Assembly: GCF_026151395.1 (NCBI RefSeq)
Contig: NZ_JAMQPV010000001.1
Location: 2,668,501 to 2,732,500, forward strand
Source of the DNA: Leptospira limi
Lineage (GTDB): Bacteria; Spirochaetota; Leptospiria; Leptospirales; Leptospiraceae
DNA length: 64,000 nucleotides
Direction: 5' to 3'
The notes beneath the pieces are model-generated. The model did no database searches. It had not been told where the DNA came from and saw nothing but the letters and a program-made list of their open reading frames with translations. A program made the translations under genes and the position numbers. Every line of letters starts with the position of its first letter. The first letter of the stretch is position 1. Below, piece by piece: positions 44,837-53,106 of the stretch.

Positions 44837-45721
44837 TTAATCCAAATATTCTTTTCTGTAATCTTTCATATCTTGAACCAGTTTATCCCATTTTTTTGGT
44901 ATATAACCAGTTTCTTTTCTAAACTTTTCGGAATTCAAAGAGCGATCAATTTCAAAATCATCTTCAAGTTTAATCTCAATATCAAATCCATATAGTTTTT
45001 TAATTAATTGCAAAAGATCAAATTTTGAAATTGGCTCAGCTGAAACATGGTAGAGCCCAAATAAATCTTCATTTGGAATAATTTTATTTTCGATTATCTC
45101 CGCAATTTCATTTGCAGGAAAACCAGAAAAAATGGCTTTCGAAAATCCCCTAACAATACCTTGTTGCGATAAAAACCAATTCACCAAAGAAATCTGGGAG
45201 TTTAATTCATGTCCAATAATGGAAGTTCTAAACGTAAATACATGTTTATCATTATATATTTCTCCCAACTCTTTCGATTTACCATATAAATCAATAGCAT
45301 TAGGTGGATCTGATTCCACGTACATTCCTCTTTTCCCATCAAACACACAATCCGTGCTAATGAGAATCAGACGTGCACCAATCAATTTGCATAAACTAGA
45401 AAGTCTATGTGGCAATAAGGAATTAATTGGTATAACAGTTAATGGATCTTCCGCAACTTTTTGCTGTTTAATAATTCCTATACAATTTATAACAACATCT
45501 GGTTTAACATCATAAAAAATTCTTATTAACTCATCTTGATTCATCACATCTACATGAGTTAATATAATTCCATTGTGTAAATTTTTGATATATTTTAATA
45601 CCTCTGGATTTCTGACTGTTCCCCAAACCTTAAACTTTGAATTTTTAGATAAAACATTAAACAATGTACTTCCCAACATACCCGAAGCACCAAGGACTAA
45701 GATCTTTAACGGTACGTTCAC
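44837..45721 (-). CDS. fnlB: UDP-2-acetamido-2,6-dideoxy-hexulose reductase (FnlB/WbjC, RmlD-like)
   Basis: This 294-residue SDR resembles RmlD: LGASGMLGSTLF at the N-terminus, NCIGIIKQQ, STDCVFDGKRG and YGKSKELGE with the YxxxK catalytic pair, then RTSIIGHE. The IGIIKQ segment and the position before fnlA and fnlC point to FnlB/WbjC, which reduces the 4-keto intermediate to UDP-L-PneNAc. A true rfbD is found separately at 24741, so this is not the rhamnose enzyme. It starts 11 bases after the oxygenase gene. Confidence 0.85.
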   Translation of the reverse strand: MNVPLKILVLGASGMLGSTLFNVLSKNSKFKVWGTVRNPEVLKYIKNLHNGIILTHVDVMNQDELIRIFYDVKPDVVINCIGIIKQQKVAEDPLTVIPINSLLPHRLSSLCKLIGARLILISTDCVFDGKRGMYVESDPPNAIDLYGKSKELGEIYNDKHVFTFRTSIIGHELNSQISLVNWFLSQQGIVRGFSKAIFSGFPANEIAEIIENKIIPNEDLFGLYHVSAEPISKFDLLQLIKKLYGFDIEIKLEDDFEIDRSLNSEKFRKETGYIPKKWDKLVQDMKDYRKEYLD

Positions 45722-45732
45722 TAATTTATTCT

Positions 45733-46569
45733 CTATGTGTTTTTATGATTCTGATACAAATCTTTTTTACCAAATCCGTCTTTTTTAATGTGACGGATAA
45801 AACTTCTAAGTTTGTTATCAATTGAAGAAAACAATCTGACAAATTTTTGATTCGGTCTAGCACTAAAACTGGTTACATTAAAATATTCTTTTCCAATGGG
45901 AGACGTTTTTGAAAAATAATAATTGGAAACACAAATCCTGATTTCATCTACTGTTACTGGACTTACAGAATGCCATGATTTCGGATTTGTTTCCATAAGA
46001 ACTAATCTGTTAAACGAACTTTCAATGGTTATATTATTTCTTACGGAAGTATCCCAAAGTTCTAAATTTCCACCCTTCTCTAACGACCAATTCGGATTTA
46101 CATAATACAAAAGGTTTAATGTACGATACATAGTTCGGGTCATTTCATGTGAATTATCTATATGAGGGTTTAAAAAGTTTCCTTTTTCCATCAAACTAAG
46201 GCCACCGGCATACAGAGAAGGATCTGGTTTTTGATCTATAATACCTGTTATTTCTTCAATTACTTTGATCACTCGCTCGTCCTGAATTGCAAAAGTAATA
46301 TCTTTAAGTAGAGGATCAAAATGGTCAAAGTTTTTGGATGTATATTTTTTTTCTCGAAAACTATCCAATAAACGCATTTCGTTTTTTTTAGGAAAAACAG
46401 AATGAATTTGGTTGGCAATTTCTTTCGGAAGCAAATCGTCTAAATAACAATATCGCACTCCAATTTCATCTACCGAATTATGAAAGAATTTTTTTAAGTC
46501 GCTCTTTTTCGAAGAAAGTCTTTTTTGAAGAATTGAAACTAATTCTTCTCTGTTGATTAAATTTGTCAT
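45733..46569 (-). CDS. 2-oxoglutarate/Fe(II)-dependent oxygenase
   Basis: This 278-residue protein carries the jelly-roll iron site of prolyl-hydroxylase-like oxygenases. NPHIDNSHE (HxD, about residues 133-141) provides the first ligands, WHSVSPV the distal His, and RICVSNYYFS the Arg that should bind 2-oxoglutarate. The strand before it, GGNLELWD, is typical of the 2OG-FeII_Oxy group. Embedded between a glycosyltransferase and fnlB, it probably hydroxylates or oxidatively modifies a sugar or a sugar substituent. Its ATG overlaps the upstream gene by 4 bases. The substrate is unknown. Confidence 0.8.
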   Translation of the reverse strand: MTNLINREELVSILQKRLSSKKSDLKKFFHNSVDEIGVRYCYLDDLLPKEIANQIHSVFPKKNEMRLLDSFREKKYTSKNFDHFDPLLKDITFAIQDERVIKVIEEITGIIDQKPDPSLYAGGLSLMEKGNFLNPHIDNSHEMTRTMYRTLNLLYYVNPNWSLEKGGNLELWDTSVRNNITIESSFNRLVLMETNPKSWHSVSPVTVDEIRICVSNYYFSKTSPIGKEYFNVTSFSARPNQKFVRLFSSIDNKLRSFIRHIKKDGFGKKDLYQNHKNT

Positions 46570-47717
46570 ACTTTATCAAATCTTCCTTTTATTTTATGAA
46601 AAAAGCCAAATGTTTGGTTAGCCGTTCTTTTCCAGGAAAACTCCTTAGCAAGTACGTAGGCTCTATTTGAATATTCATTTCGTTTGTCTTTTGAATCAAT
46701 AACTCGTTTTATCGATTCTTCGATTGATTCAATATCCAATGGATTAAAATAATCACCTGCATCTTTTAATATTTCTTTCATTGCCGAGAGCTCAGAACAA
46801 ACAATAGGAAGACCGGCAGCCATTGCCTCTAGGACTATTTGTCCAAATGTTTCACAGGAAGAGGCAAAAACAAAAAGGTCTGCTTCTTTGTATTTAATTT
46901 CTATTTCCGAATACTGTATAGAACTATGATAGTGAATGTATTTGTTTAAAGGATCAACATCGTTTATTGCTAATTTTAACCTTTCGACCGGTTTTTTTTC
47001 ATCAGCACCTCCAACTAAGTCGAAAGTAATCGGATATCCGTTTTTCATTAATTTCCCGACTGCATAAACTACATTCCATTGGTGTTTGTATTCACCAACA
47101 AAAGACACATATAAAATTTTAAACGGTTTATCTATTGAATAGTTGCTGATATCTTTCGCACTTTTAGGTTTTTGAAAAAATTTTTGATTAATTCCATGAA
47201 AAACAACTTCAGTTTGTTTATTCAGCAAATTAATTTTATCAAAAACAACTTTCCTTGCAAATTCGGTTAGAAAAATAATCCCATCGGCTTTCTTAAATGA
47301 TAATGTCTGACTAAAAAAAAGAAGGATCAAACGAAAAAAATTTTTCGAGAACCCATACCTTTTAATTTCTTTCCATTCAAAAGGTAATAAGTTCTGACTC
47401 ATCGAAACATAAGGTTTAAAATTACCTGAATAATTTGCACCTGGAACAAATAATAAATCTACTTTCCCAGTTGAAATTCTTTTAGGTAAGAGAAACTTTC
47501 CCCAATATATCCGATGAAACAAGGATTTATTTAGAAGTGGTTCATAAACTTTTTCCATCCAAGAACGTTCTTCTATTTTATCTAATGTAGATCTACCACC
47601 CCAAACAATAACTTTCTGAAATTGAAACTGTTTAGGTTCAGCGGCTTTCAAGAGCTCAACCAAATGGGTCACTCCTCCGCCGCCTCTTATATTGGAGGCA
47701 TCAATACCTAAAATCAT
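46566..47717 (-). CDS. Family-4 glycosyltransferase (GT-B fold)
   Basis: This GT4 protein of about 383 residues begins MILGIDASNIRGGGGVTHL, a nucleotide/acceptor loop common in O-antigen transferases. The donor domain has ILYVSFVGEYKHQWNVV, LVGGADEKKP and ADLFVFASSCETFGQIVLEAMAAG with the EX7E-type glutamates. A longer start at 47774 would overlap the upstream gene by 50 bases and adds an unrelated N-terminus. The ATG at 47717 lies 7 bases after that gene's stop and is preferred. The donor is unknown. Confidence 0.85.
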   Translation of the reverse strand: MILGIDASNIRGGGGVTHLVELLKAAEPKQFQFQKVIVWGGRSTLDKIEERSWMEKVYEPLLNKSLFHRIYWGKFLLPKRISTGKVDLLFVPGANYSGNFKPYVSMSQNLLPFEWKEIKRYGFSKNFFRLILLFFSQTLSFKKADGIIFLTEFARKVVFDKINLLNKQTEVVFHGINQKFFQKPKSAKDISNYSIDKPFKILYVSFVGEYKHQWNVVYAVGKLMKNGYPITFDLVGGADEKKPVERLKLAINDVDPLNKYIHYHSSIQYSEIEIKYKEADLFVFASSCETFGQIVLEAMAAGLPIVCSELSAMKEILKDAGDYFNPLDIESIEESIKRVIDSKDKRNEYSNRAYVLAKEFSWKRTANQTFGFFHKIKGRFDKV

Positions 47718-47724
47718 TTGCTGT

Positions 47725-49809
47725 TTAACGGACAAACTCACCAGCCAATTCGTATCTTTGACCATTGACTCCAATTTTAAATTCAGCTATTTTAGGAGTA
47801 TTTTCTTCATCAATACCCCCTAAATCAAAATAACGACAACATTGTGAGCGCAGGTAAACAATTGCATTCCAAAGCAAATATTGATTTGCTTTTAACTTAC
47901 GACCTTCTTCGCCGTTCCAACCAACTAAATAAGTTCCAGTACCGTTAGCCATTGAGATACAAATCCCCGCTACCTTTTCACCTTGATACATAGCAATTAG
48001 CTGAACTAACTTTTGATTTTGATCGGACTCAGCTTTTATTCCTTTTAAAAAAGAGATGGGAATTCCTGAAAATTCTTTCTGATTCATAAGTTCTGAGTAT
48101 CTATCTAAAATCCATTGAAAACTTTCTTCAGTTTCACTTATAACCAACTTTAATTCAGTTTTCTCCGCTGCATTTAACATATTTCTCCATTTGCCATCCA
48201 ATTCTTTTCTTAAATCATCTAAATCCAATGAAAGATCGACTAAAGAAGATGACCAAGGAATGGCACGGCGAGTCCGATAACCCATGCGAAAAAGTGATAC
48301 AAGGTTTTTTCCTGTATTTAGCATTTCCGGATTGATAAATAAAAAACTAAACTTGGATACCCATTTAGCAATATAGTGTAGTGCAGATTTTTTTTCCTCT
48401 TCACTAACACCTTCATAAAACAATGGACCTCGATTGATTCTAAGAACATGGAACAAATAAAAATAGGTTTTAGATAAAACTTGAACTAGGCCAATTTTTT
48501 TACCGTTTGATTTCAATAAAATACGTTTAATTCCCCAACCTTCGATATGTTTTTTGGCCTCACCATAAAAGAGCGTTTGCAATAGATTTACTGCATCGAT
48601 GGAATTTAATTCCGAATTCCAATTTTCCTCATCCAAATTAGTAGCTTCCAGTGAAAAAAATATATTAGAATTCTTTGAATTACTAAATAAAGATACTTCT
48701 TTACTGGACAATGAAAAATGGGTTGGCAGGTAAAAACTAGTTTCTCGTAAATGAATAGAACTTTTATAATAGAGTGGATTAGAACGGATTTCCGGAGGAA
48801 GATCAGGCCAAACGGAAACAGGGTAATGAAGAGAATACAATCGCTCAAAATTAGCCTTTGCAATCTCCAAATTAGGAAAGTTATATTCCGTTAAATAGGG
48901 AATATAACTTTCAGATCGTTCTGATTGAATTGGGATGAACTCATCCAGAACAGCATCCCATATCCTTTGAATCTGAAATTTATGCCGAACTACTTCGCCA
49001 ATACTAGAAAGTGCGGAAATTAGAAACCGTTTAGAAACATTAGCCATTAACGGATAAGCAACTGTTTGGTTTAAACTATCCTCATTATAATTTGGAACAT
49101 TTGAATTCCGAGAACGAATTCCAATTTTTTGTGCTAATCTTTTAGAAAACCAAGTAAGTAAATAAAACCTAGTATTTTTAACTTTTAGATAATGTCCTTT
49201 AGATAACTTAACTATTTGATGAGTATCTTCATCTTTCCATTCAATTTGAGATGGCCCACTATTTCTTATAATCAGTGCAGCACCTTCTGGAATTGGTAAA
49301 TGTTTGTGCGGACTATACAACACAAAATCACCTTTCTCTCCAATTCCTTTAATCGGCTTTAAAACATGAGCACAATCTTCCACTAAGATCACATTTTTAT
49401 TAGAACAAAATTCAAATGCCCTAACAGAATTGTTTGGTTTACCAAAATAATGTACCAAAACGAATACATCAATTTGATGAACTAACGAGAGTTCTTTACA
49501 TGCATTGTAGTCAGGTTCTCTATCCTCTTTTATTGGATAAAAAACGATCTTAACTCCTAGTGTACGAAGTAAAAATAACGAAGAATTACAAAAGTATTCA
49601 GGAAACCAAAAAGTGATCGATTCATTTAACGAATGCTTTCTTTTCCAAATAGCAATGGCAGCAAAAGACCAAGAAGTTTTAGAAAACCAAATGGATGTTT
49701 CTAAATCCCTCTGCCAAGTTCTATTAAAACTAGAATCAGAAATTTTACCAGGTAGGAGTGAGTAAAAAAAAGCCTTCCAGCTAGGTAATGGCGCAATCAA
49801 AAATTTCAA
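47725..49809 (-). CDS. Fusion of a DegT/DnrJ-type aminotransferase domain and a FemAB/GNAT-type acyltransferase domain
   Basis: About 694 residues hold two domains. The first 370 or so resemble DegT/DnrJ/EryC1 PLP-dependent sugar aminotransferases, with LVEDCAHVLKPIKGIG (about 142-157) and LYSPHKHLPIPEGAAL (about 164-179), whose Lys fits the PLP lysine. Other family motifs are weak. The last 300 resemble FemAB/GNAT proteins, with VAGICISMANG, TYLVGWNGEEGRKLKANQYLLW and YFDLGGIDEENTPKIAEFK near the end, a classic signature of the group. I infer a bifunctional enzyme that may aminate a keto sugar and acylate or aminoacylate the new amine. Both candidate starts are TTG (49821 and 49809). I chose 49809, which gives a TTGA overlap with the upstream stop and follows GGGG by 6 bases. 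Confidence 0.72.
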   Translation of the reverse strand: MKFLIAPLPSWKAFFYSLLPGKISDSSFNRTWQRDLETSIWFSKTSWSFAAIAIWKRKHSLNESITFWFPEYFCNSSLFLLRTLGVKIVFYPIKEDREPDYNACKELSLVHQIDVFVLVHYFGKPNNSVRAFEFCSNKNVILVEDCAHVLKPIKGIGEKGDFVLYSPHKHLPIPEGAALIIRNSGPSQIEWKDEDTHQIVKLSKGHYLKVKNTRFYLLTWFSKRLAQKIGIRSRNSNVPNYNEDSLNQTVAYPLMANVSKRFLISALSSIGEVVRHKFQIQRIWDAVLDEFIPIQSERSESYIPYLTEYNFPNLEIAKANFERLYSLHYPVSVWPDLPPEIRSNPLYYKSSIHLRETSFYLPTHFSLSSKEVSLFSNSKNSNIFFSLEATNLDEENWNSELNSIDAVNLLQTLFYGEAKKHIEGWGIKRILLKSNGKKIGLVQVLSKTYFYLFHVLRINRGPLFYEGVSEEEKKSALHYIAKWVSKFSFLFINPEMLNTGKNLVSLFRMGYRTRRAIPWSSSLVDLSLDLDDLRKELDGKWRNMLNAAEKTELKLVISETEESFQWILDRYSELMNQKEFSGIPISFLKGIKAESDQNQKLVQLIAMYQGEKVAGICISMANGTGTYLVGWNGEEGRKLKANQYLLWNAIVYLRSQCCRYFDLGGIDEENTPKIAEFKIGVNGQRYELAGEFVR

Positions 49810-50666
49810 TTTAAACCCCAAGATTCATAAATTTGAAGTTTCTTTTTATATAAAACATCTGCTCCGCCTTCTAAAAAGGCAGAAATTAACTGTAATGAAT
49901 CTTCAGGAGAAGTGGCTTCTCTTCTTATGGCCCAAGGATAGGTTTTAAAATTATTTCCTCTTAGTCCAGTGTGAACAAATTCGTAATTTGTTTTTGCAAT
50001 TGATAAAGCTATTTCACTAAAACTTCCTAAGTCACCAAAAGTATATGCAAAATGTTTGATAGTAATTCCTAACTTATTTTCAAGAATTTGTTTGGAATTT
50101 ATAATTTCATCTTTTAATTGATCTAAATTTTCTATCTTTGATAATCTTGCATGTGTTTTCGTATGAGAGCCAATAGAATGACCTTTTTCTAAAAGAAACT
50201 TTAAATCATTCCAATTCATGGGTAGCCAAGAATCAGGTACTTGTTCCGGTGTATAGTCAGGGTAAACATTTGCTGATACAAATGTTTTACTATCTTCGTA
50301 ATTAGAAATAGAAACAAAGTCCGATATAATAAAAAATAAGGCCTTAATACCCATTTTCTCTAAAACTTCTTCTGTTACTCTTCGATTGGAAATATAACCA
50401 TCATCAAAACTCAAAAGTAGGTTTTTTCCGACAATTTCCTTATTTCCCAATATCATTTCTTCGAATTCTTCCGGAGAAACAAATTTCCAGACTTTCGATA
50501 ATTCCTGCAATTGGGCAAGAAAAAGTTCCTGCTTGTCTAAAGGAATATCATGATACAATAAAACCCTTAAATCAGAATTAACTTTAATTTTCAAAAACTT
50601 AGCAATTGAATTGGAAAACTTTAAAGGCAGATGTGATGCCGCGAGTATTTTATGTAGAATTGACAT
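49806..50666 (-). CDS. Polysaccharide deacetylase (NodB/CE4 family)
   Basis: This 286-residue protein has the CE4 motifs. LLSFDDGYISNRR (about residues 83-95) holds the catalytic base Asp and the metal Asp, and HSIGSHTKTHARL provides the two metal-binding histidines. FAYTFGDLGSFSEIAL corresponds to the later motif. No signal peptide or lipobox is seen, so the enzyme may act in the cytoplasm on a lipid-linked or nucleotide-linked intermediate. It lies directly before the aminotransferase-acyltransferase fusion, so removal of an acetyl group followed by re-acylation of the amine is a reasonable idea. Confidence 0.85.
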   Translation of the reverse strand: MSILHKILAASHLPLKFSNSIAKFLKIKVNSDLRVLLYHDIPLDKQELFLAQLQELSKVWKFVSPEEFEEMILGNKEIVGKNLLLSFDDGYISNRRVTEEVLEKMGIKALFFIISDFVSISNYEDSKTFVSANVYPDYTPEQVPDSWLPMNWNDLKFLLEKGHSIGSHTKTHARLSKIENLDQLKDEIINSKQILENKLGITIKHFAYTFGDLGSFSEIALSIAKTNYEFVHTGLRGNNFKTYPWAIRREATSPEDSLQLISAFLEGGADVLYKKKLQIYESWGLN

Positions 50667-50801
50667 TTTGATTTTCTAAACTAGTGAAGCAGTAATTCCT
50701 ATCTAACGGAAAAAATAAGTCTGTGACAGAATCAAACAGAGGTAGGACAATTTTTACTTTACCAAAACGTATAGCTGAATGACCAAAAATTAAATACAAA
50801 A

Positions 50802-51698
50802 TCAAATCCATTTACTAATTTTAGCAGTTAATAAAGTAACAAACACTGAAGGAGAATTAAAAAATGAGCGAATCAACAAAATAACTGCCTGTGATAATCT
50901 TTTTTCTCTTAAATACACAATGGCCTTATCAAACTTGAGTCTTGAACGAAATTTCCTCCAAAGTTTATTTTTATCTAATTCAAAACTCTGTATTTGGAAA
51001 ACATGATGTTTAATTAAATTTTCCAGGTGGTTCATATGTCTATCCAAAGAACCTGATTGGTTTGAACCATGAATTGTATATTCGCCTAGAGTTTCCTGAA
51101 TGAAACAAAATCTCGCATTTTCATTGGCTAACCGCAACCATAAATCATAATCTTCCACTGTTACAAACTCTTTCTCTTCGCTAAATAGAAGTTTTTTCTC
51201 AAAAAGAAATTTTCGATTCACAGTTGTTGCGGAAGTAGATAATCGATTGCCGTAAAATAACATTTTCCTATAGAAATCCATTTCGTAAGGACCGTATTTT
51301 AAAATTGATTTTCCGTCAGAATCCAGGTAAACCATAAATTCATTATGACAAATCACTTCTACTTCGTTTTTTAGTTTTATTATTTCTGATACAGTTTTTT
51401 CTAATTTATCAGAATACCAAAAATCATCTGAATCTAAAAAAGAAATCCATTCTCCCTTTGATTCCAAGATTCCAAGATTTCTCGAACTTGCAATAATACC
51501 GTGGTTGTGTATTTTTTTCAAACGAATGCGGGAGTCGCTGAAGGAATTAACAACTTCATCTGTAGTATCGGATGAATGATTATCAATCACTATCGCTTCC
51601 CAATTTATATAAGATTGAGTAACCACAGATCCTAATGATTTTTTCAAAAAATGCGAATGATTGTATGTGGGAATGACTATAGAGATAAAAGGATTCAT
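50802..51698 (-). CDS. Family-2 glycosyltransferase
   Basis: This 298-residue enzyme has ISIVIPTYNHSHFLKKSLGS, IVIDNHSSDTTDE, SRNLGILESKGEWI and FLDSDDFWY with the metal-binding DSDD, then EDYDLWLRLA. It is a cytoplasmic GT-A transferase. It is preceded by the CDP-sugar module (SDR 4 bases upstream) and followed by a 135-base gap before the deacetylase gene, so it may use the CDP-6-deoxyhexose. The donor cannot be read from sequence. Confidence 0.87.
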   Translation of the reverse strand: MNPFISIVIPTYNHSHFLKKSLGSVVTQSYINWEAIVIDNHSSDTTDEVVNSFSDSRIRLKKIHNHGIIASSRNLGILESKGEWISFLDSDDFWYSDKLEKTVSEIIKLKNEVEVICHNEFMVYLDSDGKSILKYGPYEMDFYRKMLFYGNRLSTSATTVNRKFLFEKKLLFSEEKEFVTVEDYDLWLRLANENARFCFIQETLGEYTIHGSNQSGSLDRHMNHLENLIKHHVFQIQSFELDKNKLWRKFRSRLKFDKAIVYLREKRLSQAVILLIRSFFNSPSVFVTLLTAKISKWI

Positions 51699-51702
51699 TC
51701 TT

Positions 51703-52656
51703 CTAGTTAACGTTCTTAAAGTTTAAGTTGCAAAAATATAATAACTGATCAATTTCAGATTGATAGTAATTCAAATATTTATATCCGGTAGATAAAAGTT
51801 TTGTAGTATCATATTCAAAATTTTCGGAAACTTCATTTGTAGAAGGTGAAACTCTTTGTAAATTTGGCGAAAAACCTAGAACTTCTTTACATCTTTTTTG
51901 GATTAATAATGCCATATCCCATACACTCATCGACATATTTCCACCCAAATTAAATGTATGTTCGTCCATGTTCAGTGGAAGATTCAGGAGATGATGAATG
52001 GCTCGACAAACTTCCGATATAGGAATAAAATCCCTGATTTGTATTCCTGAAGTTTTTAATACCATTTGATTCGTAGTCACTGCCTGTTTACAAAGATCAT
52101 TCACTAACAACATCCAACAATTGACTAAGGGAGATACAGGAGCTCCATAAGCATTGGATAAACGAACGTTAATTCCAGTAATTCGATCATAACGTTGATT
52201 TACCTGTTGTTCGCCGGAAACATTACTAGTTGCATAAGGATGTGAATTTAGAAGCGGTGAATTTTCAGTCACAAGACCTTTTAATGGACTGTCATAAACA
52301 TGTGCAGTTGAAATGTAGATAAACCTTGAAACATTCATTTTTATTGCGGCATCTAAAAGTTTACCAGTCGTAAATCCATTGAATTCAAGTGCTCTTTCTG
52401 GATTTTTTTGGCAATCCTGTGCATTCATTCCTGCACAATGAATGATAACATTTGTATCTAGGCAGGCAGATTTTAAAGACGATTCCGAATCCCAATCCAA
52501 AAACCTTACTTTTCCTGATTTTACATAACTTGGAAGTTCGAGTGGCTTACTAGTTCCTAAATATATTTCAATATTATCTATTGCAGAAAAATACTGAACT
52601 AATCGCCCACCGAGTAATCCAGAACCTCCAGTAATTAATATTCTATATGTACTCAT
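51703..52656 (-). CDS. NAD-dependent epimerase/dehydratase-like SDR with altered active-site lysine
   Basis: This extended SDR of about 317 residues has ILITGGSGLLGGRLVQYF as cofactor motif, HCAGMNAQDC, ISTAHVYDS and IRDFIPISEV. Where the catalytic YxxxK is expected the sequence reads YATSN (Tyr141, Asn145 from the start used here), confirmed on the DNA, so the lysine is missing. Context in a CDP-glucose pathway suggests a 4-ketoreductase or epimerase acting on a CDP-4-keto-6-deoxyhexose. The Asn could support altered chemistry or mark loss of activity. I chose the ATG at 52656 because it forms an ATGA overlap with the upstream stop; another ATG is at 52665. Confidence 0.75.
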   Translation of the reverse strand: MSTYRILITGGSGLLGGRLVQYFSAIDNIEIYLGTSKPLELPSYVKSGKVRFLDWDSESSLKSACLDTNVIIHCAGMNAQDCQKNPERALEFNGFTTGKLLDAAIKMNVSRFIYISTAHVYDSPLKGLVTENSPLLNSHPYATSNVSGEQQVNQRYDRITGINVRLSNAYGAPVSPLVNCWMLLVNDLCKQAVTTNQMVLKTSGIQIRDFIPISEVCRAIHHLLNLPLNMDEHTFNLGGNMSMSVWDMALLIQKRCKEVLGFSPNLQRVSPSTNEVSENFEYDTTKLLSTGYKYLNYYQSEIDQLLYFCNLNFKNVN

Positions 52657-53105
52657 AAATTCCATTGATATGGAATCGAAGGATCATTATCCGGTAATCG
52701 ATTTGATTCTAAAGGATCGTGTGGTATATCTGTAAAATTAACTATGAGTGCGGTATTTTCAGAAACACAAGTAAATCCATACCAGATTCTCGGAGGAATT
52801 TTAATCCGTTTATATTCGTTTGGCCTACCGAGAACCACTTCCTGCAAATTCCCTTTCGTAGGAGAATCGTCCCGATCATCATAAAGTACCAATTTAATTT
52901 GGCCAGATGGGACAGAAAAATTTTGAGTTTGTTTCTTGTGAAATTTCCACGCCTTAACGGATCCAAAATTTACTTCAGAGATATAACATTCTCCAAAACT
53001 AGTAAACTCAGGATCATCAGAACGCATCATATGAAGTACTGAACCTTTCGGATCAAAAATTTCTTTCAGAGGTGAAATAACTATCCCTAACAAAATTGCG
53101 GACAT
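52653..53105 (-). CDS. RmlC-like cupin, putative CDP-4-keto-6-deoxysugar epimerase
   Basis: This 150-residue cupin resembles a trimmed dTDP-4-dehydrorhamnose 3,5-epimerase. AWKFHKKQTQNFSVPSGQIK aligns with the RGLHFQ...QxKLV region and keeps the catalytic His. The later PPRIWYGFTCVSENTALIVNFTD aligns with the GFxHGFxxL...YK segment but has no Tyr at the expected position. Loss of that Tyr in the family can change the outcome to a single epimerisation. With rfbF and rfbG directly upstream, a CDP-linked substrate is inferred. It begins 1 base after the rfbG stop codon. Confidence 0.72.
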   Translation of the reverse strand: MSAILLGIVISPLKEIFDPKGSVLHMMRSDDPEFTSFGECYISEVNFGSVKAWKFHKKQTQNFSVPSGQIKLVLYDDRDDSPTKGNLQEVVLGRPNEYKRIKIPPRIWYGFTCVSENTALIVNFTDIPHDPLESNRLPDNDPSIPYQWNL

Positions 53106-53106
53106 A

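Noticed and set aside
44837..45721. A second rfbD (dTDP-4-dehydrorhamnose reductase)
   Set aside because: It is RmlD-like, but its position before fnlA and fnlC and the existing rfbD at 24741 make FnlB the better call.
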